A program made the translations under genes and the position numbers. DNA of 39,829 nt from Planctomycetales bacterium. GTDB taxonomy: Bacteria > Planctomycetota > Planctomycetia > Pirellulales > Pirellulaceae. Below the pieces are notes generated by a model. That model searched no databases. It was not told where the DNA came from and was given only the letters and a program-made list of their open reading frames with translations. Positions within the stretch are counted from its first letter, which is position 1. Each line of letters begins with the position of its first letter. Shown piece by piece: positions 19,228 through 27,040 of this stretch. The DNA is taken from contig JAGQPF010000025.1 of the NCBI GenBank assembly GCA_020426845.1, positions 1 through 39,829 of the forward strand, written 5' to 3'.

Positions 19228-19656
19228 ATGTTCCAGGGGCAGACGAAACCGGCCAGCCATCACGACCAACGGACCACCGACCCTCCCACGCTATCCGATC
19301 CATCCACGGAGCTGGCAGAGGAGATGTTGTCGGGGGTGACCCTTGCCACCGTCCTTTACCACGATGACCCGCGCGCAATGTCGCAGTCTTGGGCAGACAC
19401 CTGTCAGCGAGTGCGCGGCGCCGACCGAATCATCTTCGACCTTCAGGAGGTCAAACAACTCAACCGCATGGGCGTCGCCTCCCTGGTTCGCAGCATCCGC
19501 CGTTGCCAATCCCGAGGTGGTCGGGTCGCGCTGTGCCACGTACGTCCGGAGCCGCTCGCCGTGCTGGAGCTCAACGGCGTGCCGCATCTGGCGATGATCT
19601 GCGAGACTCCGTTGGCGGCGGCCGCGTGGCTGACACGGGAGACGGAGCCATGTTGA
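19228..19656 (+). CDS. STAS-domain protein, first gene of the EPS operon
   Basis: About 142 residues. Residues 30-140 resemble a STAS (anti-sigma-factor antagonist-like) domain: ADRIIFDLQEVKQLNRMGVA, then LVRSIRRCQSRGGRVALC and a C-terminal helix. In classical antagonists the loop after the beta strand reads DSSG with a phosphorylated Ser; here it is NRMG, so no phospho-acceptor is visible. A role as a phospho-independent adaptor or regulator of the operon is inference. The ATG at 19228 is chosen as the first plausible start after the upstream Cys-rich lead; an ATG at 19138 is possible. Its stop overlaps the next ATG by 7 bp. Confidence 0.7.
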   Translation: MFQGQTKPASHHDQRTTDPPTLSDPSTELAEEMLSGVTLATVLYHDDPRAMSQSWADTCQRVRGADRIIFDLQEVKQLNRMGVASLVRSIRRCQSRGGRVALCHVRPEPLAVLELNGVPHLAMICETPLAAAAWLTRETEPC

Positions 19657-20903
19657 GTCCCCCGCGACAGGCCGGAGGCGAGGAGCTGGCGATCTTCGTC
19701 TTCATCGATGCCTTCGGCTGGCAAATCTTTCAGCGGCACCAGGAGGACTTCCTCCAGGGCATCCTGCAGACGGCGCGGCCTTTGGACACGGTGCTCGGCT
19801 ACAGCTGCGCCTGCGACCCGACAATCCTGACCGGACACCTGCCACAGGAGCATGGGCACTTTTCGTTCTTCCAATACGCGCCCCAGCGCTCGCCGTTTCG
19901 TGGCCTGCGACCGCTGGGCTGGCTGCCGCGCTGGCTGACGAGCCGCGGTCGCGTGCGACGAATCATTAGCCGCCAAGTTGCTCGACAGCTCGGCTATACC
20001 GGTTATTTCCAGCTCTACAACATGCCGTTCCAGCGCTTGCCGCTGATGGACTACTCGGAGAAACGAGACCTCTATCAGCCCGGAGGCATTCTGTCGGGAG
20101 CGGCGACGATCTTTGACCAATTGCGATCGCGCCGCGTGCCGTTCCACGTTTCCGACTGGCGTCACGACGAGCCACGAAACTTCCAATCGCTCCGTGAGGC
20201 GATTCGCGACGAACAAATCAGCTGGGCGTATCTCTACTTGGCCGAGCTCGACGGGATCCTGCATCGCGACGGCACTCGCGCCAAGACCGTCACCGACCAC
20301 ATTCGGGGCTACGACCGCCAATTGCGCGACCTCCTGAAGCTCGCCGGGGAGCACTATCGCGTGGTGCGGATGTACCTGTTCTCCGACCACGGAATGGCGG
20401 ACGTGACCGGCTGCTATGACCTGATGGCCGATTTGCAGCGTTGGGAGCGAGCCACCGGCATGCGGTTCGGCAAGGACTACGCCGCTGTCTTCGACTCGAC
20501 CATGGCGAGATTCTGGCTGCTCTCGGACCGCGCCGAGCCGGCGATTCGCGAGTTGCTCGCCGGCTGCCCCGCGGGGCGAACGCTTAGCGACGCCGAACTG
20601 GACGCCTATGGCTGCTTGTTTCCGCAACGCGAGTACGGCGACTTGTTCTTTCTGTTGGACGCCGGCATGCTGCTCTGTCCAAGTGACATGGGTTCGACAC
20701 CGCTCAAGGGCATGCACGGCTACTGCCCCAGCCATGAGGACTCGACCGCGATGGTGGCGGCCACCGTTCCGTGCCTGCCGCCCACGCGGCTCGATGGACT
20801 CTACTCCCTGATGCTGCGCGAAGCGGCGCGGGGTCGGGACGACCTGACCGCCGCGACAGCGGGAACAGCCGCGACGGCAGGAGCAGCGGGGAGCCTGGCA
20901 TGA
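19650..20903 (+). CDS. Type I phosphodiesterase/nucleotide pyrophosphatase-like (alkaline phosphatase superfamily)
   Basis: 417 residues. A complete NPP-type set of metal and catalytic residues is visible: D20 in FVFIDAFGW, a Thr nucleophile (about T58) in CDPTILTGHLPQEHGH, D201 and H205 in LAELDGILHRDG, D246 and H247 in FSDHGMAD, and H356 in KGMHGYCPSHED. No signal peptide is seen, so it is probably cytoplasmic or membrane-associated. Possible tasks are hydrolysis of a nucleotide-sugar or lipid-phosphate intermediate of polysaccharide synthesis; the substrate is unknown. The Ala/Thr/Gly-rich tail is low complexity. The start is set by GGAG just before the ATG and a 7-bp overlap with the STAS gene. 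Its stop overlaps the ligase start (ATGA). Confidence 0.8.
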   Translation: MLSPPRQAGGEELAIFVFIDAFGWQIFQRHQEDFLQGILQTARPLDTVLGYSCACDPTILTGHLPQEHGHFSFFQYAPQRSPFRGLRPLGWLPRWLTSRGRVRRIISRQVARQLGYTGYFQLYNMPFQRLPLMDYSEKRDLYQPGGILSGAATIFDQLRSRRVPFHVSDWRHDEPRNFQSLREAIRDEQISWAYLYLAELDGILHRDGTRAKTVTDHIRGYDRQLRDLLKLAGEHYRVVRMYLFSDHGMADVTGCYDLMADLQRWERATGMRFGKDYAAVFDSTMARFWLLSDRAEPAIRELLAGCPAGRTLSDAELDAYGCLFPQREYGDLFFLLDAGMLLCPSDMGSTPLKGMHGYCPSHEDSTAMVAATVPCLPPTRLDGLYSLMLREAARGRDDLTAATAGTAATAGAAGSLA

Positions 20904-22360
20904 AGTGGATGCTGTTCAGCATGGCTTGCGCCTTGGGCGTGCCCACGATGTCGGTGGCGGCCTTGTGGAGCGACGCGCGCCGTTGGCTCTGCGCCGGACT
21001 GGTGGCCAGCACCGTGCTGAAGGTGTCCGTCAATTTCTACAGCATGGAGCTCTACCGCGGCGCCGATCGAGGGTACGAGGTGGGCCTGACCGATCTGTTC
21101 GCGTTGAGCATGGCGATCGGCATCATCGGCACCAACTTTCGCCGTGTTCGCTGGGTCCCGTTCAACGCGCCGGTGCTGTTTGCGCTCGGTGTGTTCCTGT
21201 GCGTGTCGACCGCCTATGCCGCCTCGCCCTTGCTGGCCAGCTTCACGCTGTTCAAGGCCGCCAAGGCCGGACTGATTTACTGGACGGTCTACAACTACGT
21301 GCATCTCGACAACGACTTGCAAGGCCTCTGGTGGGGCGCGGTCGCGGCGGCGATCGTGCTGTCGTGCACGGTCGCGTGGCAAAAGTACGGCCAGGGGCTC
21401 TATCGGCCGCACGGCACATTCGATCACTCCAACACGATTCCCGCCTATTGCTTGATGCTGATCCCCTTCTTGCTCGCCTGGCTGCTGCACGCTCGTCAGC
21501 ACCCGTGGAAGCTGGGCTTGAGTCTCGGGGCGTTGATGGGATTGTGCTTCAGCGTCGTCGCCACGCTGTCCCGCGCCGGCGCCGCGGCCATGGGCGGCGC
21601 CATTGTGTCCGTGCTGCTGTACGGACTTATCCGCCAACCTCTCAATCAACGTCGCGCCGCGGTGGCCGCGTTGCTGGGAGTGTGCCTGCTGATTGGCGTG
21701 GCCAAGTCGTCCGACACATTGATCGAGCGGTTTCTGCACGCCCCGGAGGCCAGCCACCGCGCACGCGATGAGTTCAACGTCGCCGCTGGCATGATGGCCC
21801 GAGATCACCTGTTTGGCGTCGGCTTGAACTGCTTTTCACGAGTGCTCACCGACACGCCTCGCTACCGAGACCATGTGGAGGTGATGAAGAATGAAGAGCA
21901 AGCCGGTGTCTGCCATCACATCTATTGGCTCACCGTGGCCGAGACGGGATGGCTGGGCGCGAGCTTGTTCGGCCTGGCCATCCTGCGTTTTTGGGCAAGG
22001 CTGCTGCGTCCAGGGCTGGCGGGCGCAGCGTTCTCACAACTAATCCTGCTGTCGATGGCTGTCGGCATCTTCGCCGTGCACTTGATCGGCCTCTACGAAT
22101 GGGTGCTGAGAATCACTCCGGTGTTCCACTTGTTCGTGATCGTGACCGGCATCAGCGTGGCGCTCGCCGAGCGGGTCGACCTGAGTTGCCCGCAAGGCAA
22201 ACAAAGCTGGCCCAAGTGGTGGCTTCGCCGCCGCGCTCGCCGGCGACACCGCCCGCGGCTCGACGTGTCGCCCGGCGCGCTGGCGCCGGCGGGGCGAATG
22301 GGCCTGACGAGATGTCAACGGGAAGTGCGGTCGCAGTGGATCGAAAGGAGAGCCAGATGA
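20900..22360 (+). CDS. O-antigen ligase/polymerase (Wzy-type) membrane protein
   Basis: About 486 residues with roughly ten or more hydrophobic segments. The family-typical GTFDHSNTIPAYCLM (compare 'GTFxxxNxxA') and the later periplasmic-loop motif CHHIYWLTVAETGWLGASLF (compare 'HNxYLxxxxExGLxG') place it in the O-antigen ligase/Wzy superfamily. It would polymerise or transfer undecaprenyl-linked repeat units on the outer face of the inner membrane. The C-terminus is Arg-rich and cytosolic. ATG at 20900 overlaps the previous stop by 4 bp; its own stop overlaps the flippase start by 4 bp. Confidence 0.85.
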   Translation: MKWMLFSMACALGVPTMSVAALWSDARRWLCAGLVASTVLKVSVNFYSMELYRGADRGYEVGLTDLFALSMAIGIIGTNFRRVRWVPFNAPVLFALGVFLCVSTAYAASPLLASFTLFKAAKAGLIYWTVYNYVHLDNDLQGLWWGAVAAAIVLSCTVAWQKYGQGLYRPHGTFDHSNTIPAYCLMLIPFLLAWLLHARQHPWKLGLSLGALMGLCFSVVATLSRAGAAAMGGAIVSVLLYGLIRQPLNQRRAAVAALLGVCLLIGVAKSSDTLIERFLHAPEASHRARDEFNVAAGMMARDHLFGVGLNCFSRVLTDTPRYRDHVEVMKNEEQAGVCHHIYWLTVAETGWLGASLFGLAILRFWARLLRPGLAGAAFSQLILLSMAVGIFAVHLIGLYEWVLRITPVFHLFVIVTGISVALAERVDLSCPQGKQSWPKWWLRRRARRRHRPRLDVSPGALAPAGRMGLTRCQREVRSQWIERRAR

Positions 22361-24156
22361 TGGATACCGGAGCCAAGCCTTTCCGATCGCCGCAAGGCGC
22401 CAAGTGTCTGTCACTGCGATGCCAAGCCCTCGTCGAGTCAACCCGACTGGCGGACGATCGCGTTGACGTTGTTGCCGCGCCACTCTCGCGCGATGTGACT
22501 GACCATGAGCACAAGGCCGGGCAAGTGACCGCCGAGATCGACACCACCGATCCACCCACGCCCCCGCGCGGGATCTCCGACAATCACCGTGTCGCGGCCA
22601 ACGCCTTGGCCAACGCTTCCCGGAGCATCGTGGCGTTGGCCGTGCTGTTCTTGCTGACGCCGTACGTCATACATCGCCTGGGGGCCGAGCAGTACGGACT
22701 CTGGGTCCTGCTCGCCTCGGTCATTGGCTATTTCGAGCTGATGGACTGCGGGTTGGCGACAGCCACCGTCAAGTTCATCGGACAGTTCGAAGGCCAGGGA
22801 GACGCAGCCAGTCGCAATCGACTGATTAGCACCCTGCTGGCCACGTACCTAGTGATCGCGATGGTCGTCGTGCTCGTCGCGGCCTATGTCGGCGCCAATC
22901 TGCTGCAATGGCTTCAGGTGGCCCCCGAGCATCGCACGACGGCGCTAATCGTGTTCTCGATCCTCGCGGCCCGGGCCGCATTGTCGCTGCCGCTGTCGTT
23001 GTTCATGGGTGTGCTGTTTGGACGCCAGCAGATCTGCCTGGTGAGCTTGGTGCGCACAGGGTTCTACGTGCTGTTTGGCATCGCAGCGTGGGCCACCTTG
23101 GCGCGAGGCGGCGGGCTGATCGGATTCGCAGCGGTCCATGCGACGGTCTCGACGCTGGAGCACCTGACGCTGCTGGGAATCTGCATGGCCTGCACACCGC
23201 GGCTGGAGATCCGTTGGCGTCACCTCGACTGGCTGCTCCTTCGCCAGGCGTTTGCCTTCAGCGGCTTTGCGCTGCTGACGAACTTGTCGGCGACGGCGCT
23301 GCTCCGCACCGACCCGATTCTCGTCAAGATGTTCCTGCCGCTGGGGATGGTCGCCGTGTACGGCGTCGCCCTGCGGATCGGCGAGCAACTGCTGTCGGTC
23401 ACCAAGCAGGGACTGAATGCGGTGACGCCGCTCGTGGCCCAATTGCATGGCGCCGGGGACTTGGACCGCATTCGCTCGGTGCTGCTCCGCTCGGTCAAGT
23501 GGTCGCTGGCCTCCCTGCTGGCATTGGCGATTCCGGCGGCCTGCTGGTCGCGTGAAACGCTCTCACTCTGGGTTGGCCCACAGTTCGAACCTGCCGCGCC
23601 GATCGTCATGGTGCTCGCCGCCGCGATGGGATTCCGCGTGATTCAAGAAGCGGGGGCGAATGTGCTGGCGATGACCGGCCGCCATCCGCTCGTGGCCTGG
23701 ACCGCCATCGGGAACGCGGCGTTGAACATCGGGTTAAGCGTCGTGCTGGTCCGGCACTGGGGCGTGCTCGGCGTCGCCATGGGAACGCTGCTGGCCACCG
23801 CCGTGACGATGCTGGTCGTCGTGCAAGCGGCTTGCTGGGCACATGACGTGCGTTGGCGAGAGCTGCTGGGCAGCGCCGTTGCGCCAGCGGCCGCCGCCGG
23901 CCTGGTGCAAATCGCGGTCTGCCTCGGGCTGCGGCACGTGATCCAACCTCAAACCTGGGCCGCTTTGGCGTTTGTGTACGCAGCCGGAGTCGGCAGCCTG
24001 CTGCTGAGTTTCTGGCATATCGGAATGCAAGATGACGAGCGAGCCGCTGTGACAGCGCGGATCGGCTCCGCACGCACCGGCCGGCAGACGGCAACTTCGG
24101 GCCAGCCCGTCGCCGCGCCAGCCACCGCCGCACCAACTGACGGAGAGGTGTCATGA
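22357..24156 (+). CDS. Polysaccharide flippase (Wzx-type, MOP superfamily)
   Basis: About 599 residues with 12-14 predicted membrane helices beginning near residue 85 (SIVALAVLFLLTPYVIHRLG, then AEQYGLWVLLASVIGYFEL), the hallmark N-terminus of the polysaccharide biosynthesis/MATE-like flippases. DCGLATATVKFIGQFEGQGD is also family-typical. It should move lipid-linked oligosaccharide units across the inner membrane for the Wzy-like protein. The first ~80 residues are a polar extension of unknown role. The start follows AGGAGA and overlaps the previous stop (ATGA); a later start at the first helix cannot be excluded. The Ala/Thr/Pro-rich C-terminal tail is low complexity. Confidence 0.85.
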   Translation: MMDTGAKPFRSPQGAKCLSLRCQALVESTRLADDRVDVVAAPLSRDVTDHEHKAGQVTAEIDTTDPPTPPRGISDNHRVAANALANASRSIVALAVLFLLTPYVIHRLGAEQYGLWVLLASVIGYFELMDCGLATATVKFIGQFEGQGDAASRNRLISTLLATYLVIAMVVVLVAAYVGANLLQWLQVAPEHRTTALIVFSILAARAALSLPLSLFMGVLFGRQQICLVSLVRTGFYVLFGIAAWATLARGGGLIGFAAVHATVSTLEHLTLLGICMACTPRLEIRWRHLDWLLLRQAFAFSGFALLTNLSATALLRTDPILVKMFLPLGMVAVYGVALRIGEQLLSVTKQGLNAVTPLVAQLHGAGDLDRIRSVLLRSVKWSLASLLALAIPAACWSRETLSLWVGPQFEPAAPIVMVLAAAMGFRVIQEAGANVLAMTGRHPLVAWTAIGNAALNIGLSVVLVRHWGVLGVAMGTLLATAVTMLVVVQAACWAHDVRWRELLGSAVAPAAAAGLVQIAVCLGLRHVIQPQTWAALAFVYAAGVGSLLLSFWHIGMQDDERAAVTARIGSARTGRQTATSGQPVAAPATAAPTDGEVS

Positions 24157-26246
24157 ACAGCGAGATTCCGACCATTGACGAGCCTCGGGAGCGGATGCCG
24201 GTTGATCCCCGCACGCTGCTGATTGGCGTCTGGAAGTGTCGCTGGGCGCTGGCCGTTTGGGCGATCTTCAGCCTGGCGTTGGCGTTCTGCATGGCGTTGA
24301 CCATTGCGCCTCGAGTCTGGACCTCGGAAGCCGTGCTGCTTTACCAGCCGCCGTCGGACGAGCTGTTGGCGGGAATGTACAAGCCTCCCACGATTCACAC
24401 GCAATTGAACATGGTCAAGGTGAAGCCCAGCCTCGCCGAGACCCGGATGCGTCTCAAACTCGACTGCACCTTGCCCGAACTCGGCGCCGCCTGCCGGATC
24501 GTCAACCCGCGGGACAGCCAGTTGCTGGTCTGCGAAGTCTCCTGGGACAAGCCCGAGCAAGTGGCTGAAGTCGCCAACACGCTCACCGACGTCTTCATTC
24601 AGCGGCAGGAGCGGCTGCGCCGCATGGAGCTCGCCGGAGTGATTCGCGAAATGGACAGCCGGCTGGCCATGTTGCGGCAGAAGCTCAAGAAGTCCGGCCG
24701 GCTGCAAAACGATGAATCGGTCGCGAGAAAACGCGAGCTGGAAAGCTATCGCAACCGCATCAACACCGCGGACGAAATGTACGAGAAAGCGCTCACCGAG
24801 CTCAAGGCCGCCGAGCGAAAGGTGGCGGAGCTCGCCGCGATGGAGGACAACCTGCGCAACAGCCTGCTGACCGGCAACGCCGGCGCCGGACAATCGGAGA
24901 CGATCAGCAGCTTGAACATCCGCGTCGAGCGAATTCGCGAAGAGATCATGGATCTGCGGGCGCACCAGCAGGACGACCTGACCAGCATCCAATGGGAGGA
25001 GCGGATGCGATTCAACGAGCGGCTGCTGACACATGGCTTCATCTCCAAGGAAGCGTTTGAGCACGAGCAAGCGGAGTACGAGAAACACCTGACGCGCTCC
25101 GTGGATTCGCCGCGGATCGCGGAGCTCAAGCAGGAGCTCAAGGACATTTACGAGCGGATGCGCCCGAACAGCCCGGAGGGCGTCGAGTCGGCGCCGATGG
25201 TGCAGGCGCTCTCGTTTGAACGCTATCAACTGTTGTTGGAGCTCAGCGCGGCCAAGGAGCGCGTCGTGCAGCTCGAACAGAGCCGAGTCCGACTGCACGA
25301 CGACTTCCAACGGCTGGCCGGCGCCATCTCCGCGCCCGAGCAACAGCCGCCTCACTTGATAGAATCGTGGGTCGCGGAAGCGCGACAGCTCGAAGAGGCG
25401 CTGGCGAAGATCCGCGCGGTCGCCGACTCCAACGCGTCCGACTTCGAATACGTCTCGCACGCCGCTCGTCCCACCTACCCGACCCGCTCTTATCGCAAAG
25501 TCGTGTTCGCGGGCGTCAGCGGATTTGCGATGGTGATCGGCGTCGTTGGCGCGTTGTTCGCGCAGTTGATCAACCCGACGATTCGCTCGGCCGCGGATGC
25601 CTCGATCAAGCTCGAACGCGACGACGTCGCCGTGTTGCCCGAGCTGACGCCCGAAACGAAACCGATGCTCGCCGAGCGGATTCGAGCCCTGGCGGAACGC
25701 GTGCGAGCCGCCACCACCAATCGTGGCGCCCGGGTGCTGGTCGGCAGCGCCGAGCCCGGCGCGGGCCGCTCCCTGGTCGCTCGTGAACTGGCGGATTGCG
25801 TCGCCCGCCGTGGAGAAACGGTTGTGGTGATCGACGCCTCGATCCGCGAAGCGCGTGGAGACGAACTAGGGCTATCGGACTTCCTGGCGCGGGACGAACA
25901 GGCACTGTCCAAGCTGATCGCCCCCGACAGCGTGCCGGGAGTATTTCACATTGCCCGTGGGCGACGGGAAGTCGTGCCCGATTTGCTGGCCTCTGCGCGG
26001 ATGAGCACCCTGTTGGATGAACTAAGCGCCCACTTTGACTTGGTCATCATCGACGGGCCGGCTTGCGAATCGAATTCCGATGCCGATGTGCTGGCGCGTT
26101 TCTCCGATGGCGTGCTGCTGGTCGTCAAGGCAGACAGATCGCGAGGCCGCGACGTCCGCCAAGCCGCTCAGCGGTTGGAGACTGCGGGCGCCCCCGTGAT
26201 CAGCCTGGTGCTCAACCACACGGCGCCCGAATTCGTTAAGGGTTAA
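24153..26246 (+). CDS. Wzz-type chain-length regulator fused to a degenerate BY-kinase domain
   Basis: 697 residues. TM1 is at about 30-52 (CRWALAVWAIFSLALAFCMA), a periplasmic coiled-coil-rich region runs about 150-420, a proline motif (RPTYPTRSYRK) precedes TM2 at 450-473 (GFAMVIGVVGALFAQLI), and a cytosolic P-loop domain spans about 525-690. Its Walker A is GSAEPGAGRS: the invariant Lys is Arg539. Walker A' is VVVIDAS, lacking the second Asp. Walker B LVIIDGPA (D634) is intact. No Tyr cluster is present at the C-terminus (NHTAPEFVKG). It probably controls chain length without normal tyrosine kinase activity. It overlaps the flippase by 4 bp and the converging FKBP gene by 11 bp. Confidence 0.88.
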   Translation: MNSEIPTIDEPRERMPVDPRTLLIGVWKCRWALAVWAIFSLALAFCMALTIAPRVWTSEAVLLYQPPSDELLAGMYKPPTIHTQLNMVKVKPSLAETRMRLKLDCTLPELGAACRIVNPRDSQLLVCEVSWDKPEQVAEVANTLTDVFIQRQERLRRMELAGVIREMDSRLAMLRQKLKKSGRLQNDESVARKRELESYRNRINTADEMYEKALTELKAAERKVAELAAMEDNLRNSLLTGNAGAGQSETISSLNIRVERIREEIMDLRAHQQDDLTSIQWEERMRFNERLLTHGFISKEAFEHEQAEYEKHLTRSVDSPRIAELKQELKDIYERMRPNSPEGVESAPMVQALSFERYQLLLELSAAKERVVQLEQSRVRLHDDFQRLAGAISAPEQQPPHLIESWVAEARQLEEALAKIRAVADSNASDFEYVSHAARPTYPTRSYRKVVFAGVSGFAMVIGVVGALFAQLINPTIRSAADASIKLERDDVAVLPELTPETKPMLAERIRALAERVRAATTNRGARVLVGSAEPGAGRSLVARELADCVARRGETVVVIDASIREARGDELGLSDFLARDEQALSKLIAPDSVPGVFHIARGRREVVPDLLASARMSTLLDELSAHFDLVIIDGPACESNSDADVLARFSDGVLLVVKADRSRGRDVRQAAQRLETAGAPVISLVLNHTAPEFVKG

Positions 26247-26787
26247 TCGCTATCAGCTCCACGACAAAATGCAGCGTGGAATTGGGCGGAATCTCTCCCA
26301 TGGCTCGCGAACCGTAGCCCAAGCCGGGAGGCACGACCAGTTCGATCTTGCCACCGGGGGAGACGTATTGCAGACCTTCGGTCCAGCCCTTGACGACCCC
26401 ATCCAGCGCGAACGTGGTGGTCGATCCTCGTTCATACGAGCTGTCAAACACCGTGCCGTCATCCAGCCAGCCGTGGTAATGCACCCGCACGCGATCGGTC
26501 GACCGCGGTTTTTTCCCGCTCCCGGGCACCAAAACGCGATAACCGAGCCCCGAGGACGTGTGCGAAAAAGGTCCGGCGGCGGCCAGTTCCTCGCGAGTGG
26601 GAGGCGCCGACCGAGCTGCGATGACCGGGGCTGAATCCAGCGGCGGCGTATCCGCCACCGACGCCGGCGCGCTCGCGCCCGAACGGCACCCGAGCAAGCT
26701 AAGCCCCAAAAGGCAGCCAAACAGCAGGGAGAGCTGGGGCGATTGTTGCCAAGCCGAGATGAAGACGAGTCGTCCGTGAGGAAGCAT
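26236..26787 (-). CDS. FKBP-type peptidyl-prolyl cis-trans isomerase lipoprotein
   Basis: 183 residues. The lipoprotein signal ends LLGLSLLGC, then a low-complexity linker, then one FKBP domain from about residue 85 to the end: VRVHYHGWLDDGTVFDSSYE, VVKGWTEGLQYVSPGGKIEL, PPGLGYGSRAMGEIPPNSTL and FVVELIAI. The aromatic residues forming the proline pocket (Y, F, W, Y, F) are present, so activity is likely. It would assist folding of envelope or periplasmic proteins. Start: ATG at 26787 with GGAGG 5 bp upstream. Its last 11 bp overlap the converging Wzz/BY-kinase gene. Confidence 0.92.
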   Translation of the reverse strand: MLPHGRLVFISAWQQSPQLSLLFGCLLGLSLLGCRSGASAPASVADTPPLDSAPVIAARSAPPTREELAAAGPFSHTSSGLGYRVLVPGSGKKPRSTDRVRVHYHGWLDDGTVFDSSYERGSTTTFALDGVVKGWTEGLQYVSPGGKIELVVPPGLGYGSRAMGEIPPNSTLHFVVELIAINP

Positions 26788-26811
26788 CCGTGCCTCCGGT
26801 TGATTAGGGAA

Positions 26812-26847
26812 TGAGGGGAGGACTGAGGGGAGGACTGAGGGGAGAGA
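26812..26847. repeat. 12-bp purine-rich tandem repeat (3 units)
   Basis: TGAGGGGAGGAC occurs at 26812-26823 and 26824-26835; TGAGGGGAGAGA follows at 26836-26847. It lies just upstream of the FKBP gene start, in its likely promoter or leader. Confidence 0.85.
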
Positions 26848-26936
26848 GGTGAGGCCGGAGTTCCGGGCAGGGGACGGAAAGTATCGAAATCCCCCGATGC
26901 AGGCAAGACCGGACAGCAGGCCACTCACATCTCAAA

Positions 26937-27022
26937 AAGGAAACCCGAAGCGACAGCGAGGGATCGGAATCCCGAATCGTGACTCCGATCCCTCAATTCG
27001 CGACTCCAATCCCTCGCCTGCT
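26937..27022. repeat. KRQRG-type dispersed repeat with hairpin, copy 2
   Basis: AAGGAAACCCGAAGCGACAG then CGAGGGATCG at 26937-26966 matches the core at 9706-9735 with one difference. It continues into a perfect 11-bp inverted repeat, GAGGGATCGGA (26958-26968) and TCCGATCCCTC (26984-26994). Next comes an imperfect 21-bp direct repeat (GTGACTCCGATCCCTCAATTC versus GCGACTCCAATCCCTCGCC). It sits between the FKBP and RTX-like genes and could also form an RNA hairpin downstream of the latter. Confidence 0.75.
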
Positions 27023-27040
27023 TCAGGATCCCTTCTTAAG

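Noticed and set aside
20905..21771. 288-residue plus-strand frame inside the O-antigen ligase gene
   Set aside because: It is a +1-type shadow rich in Arg/Gly/His with no membrane pattern, whereas the ligase frame has clear helices and motifs.
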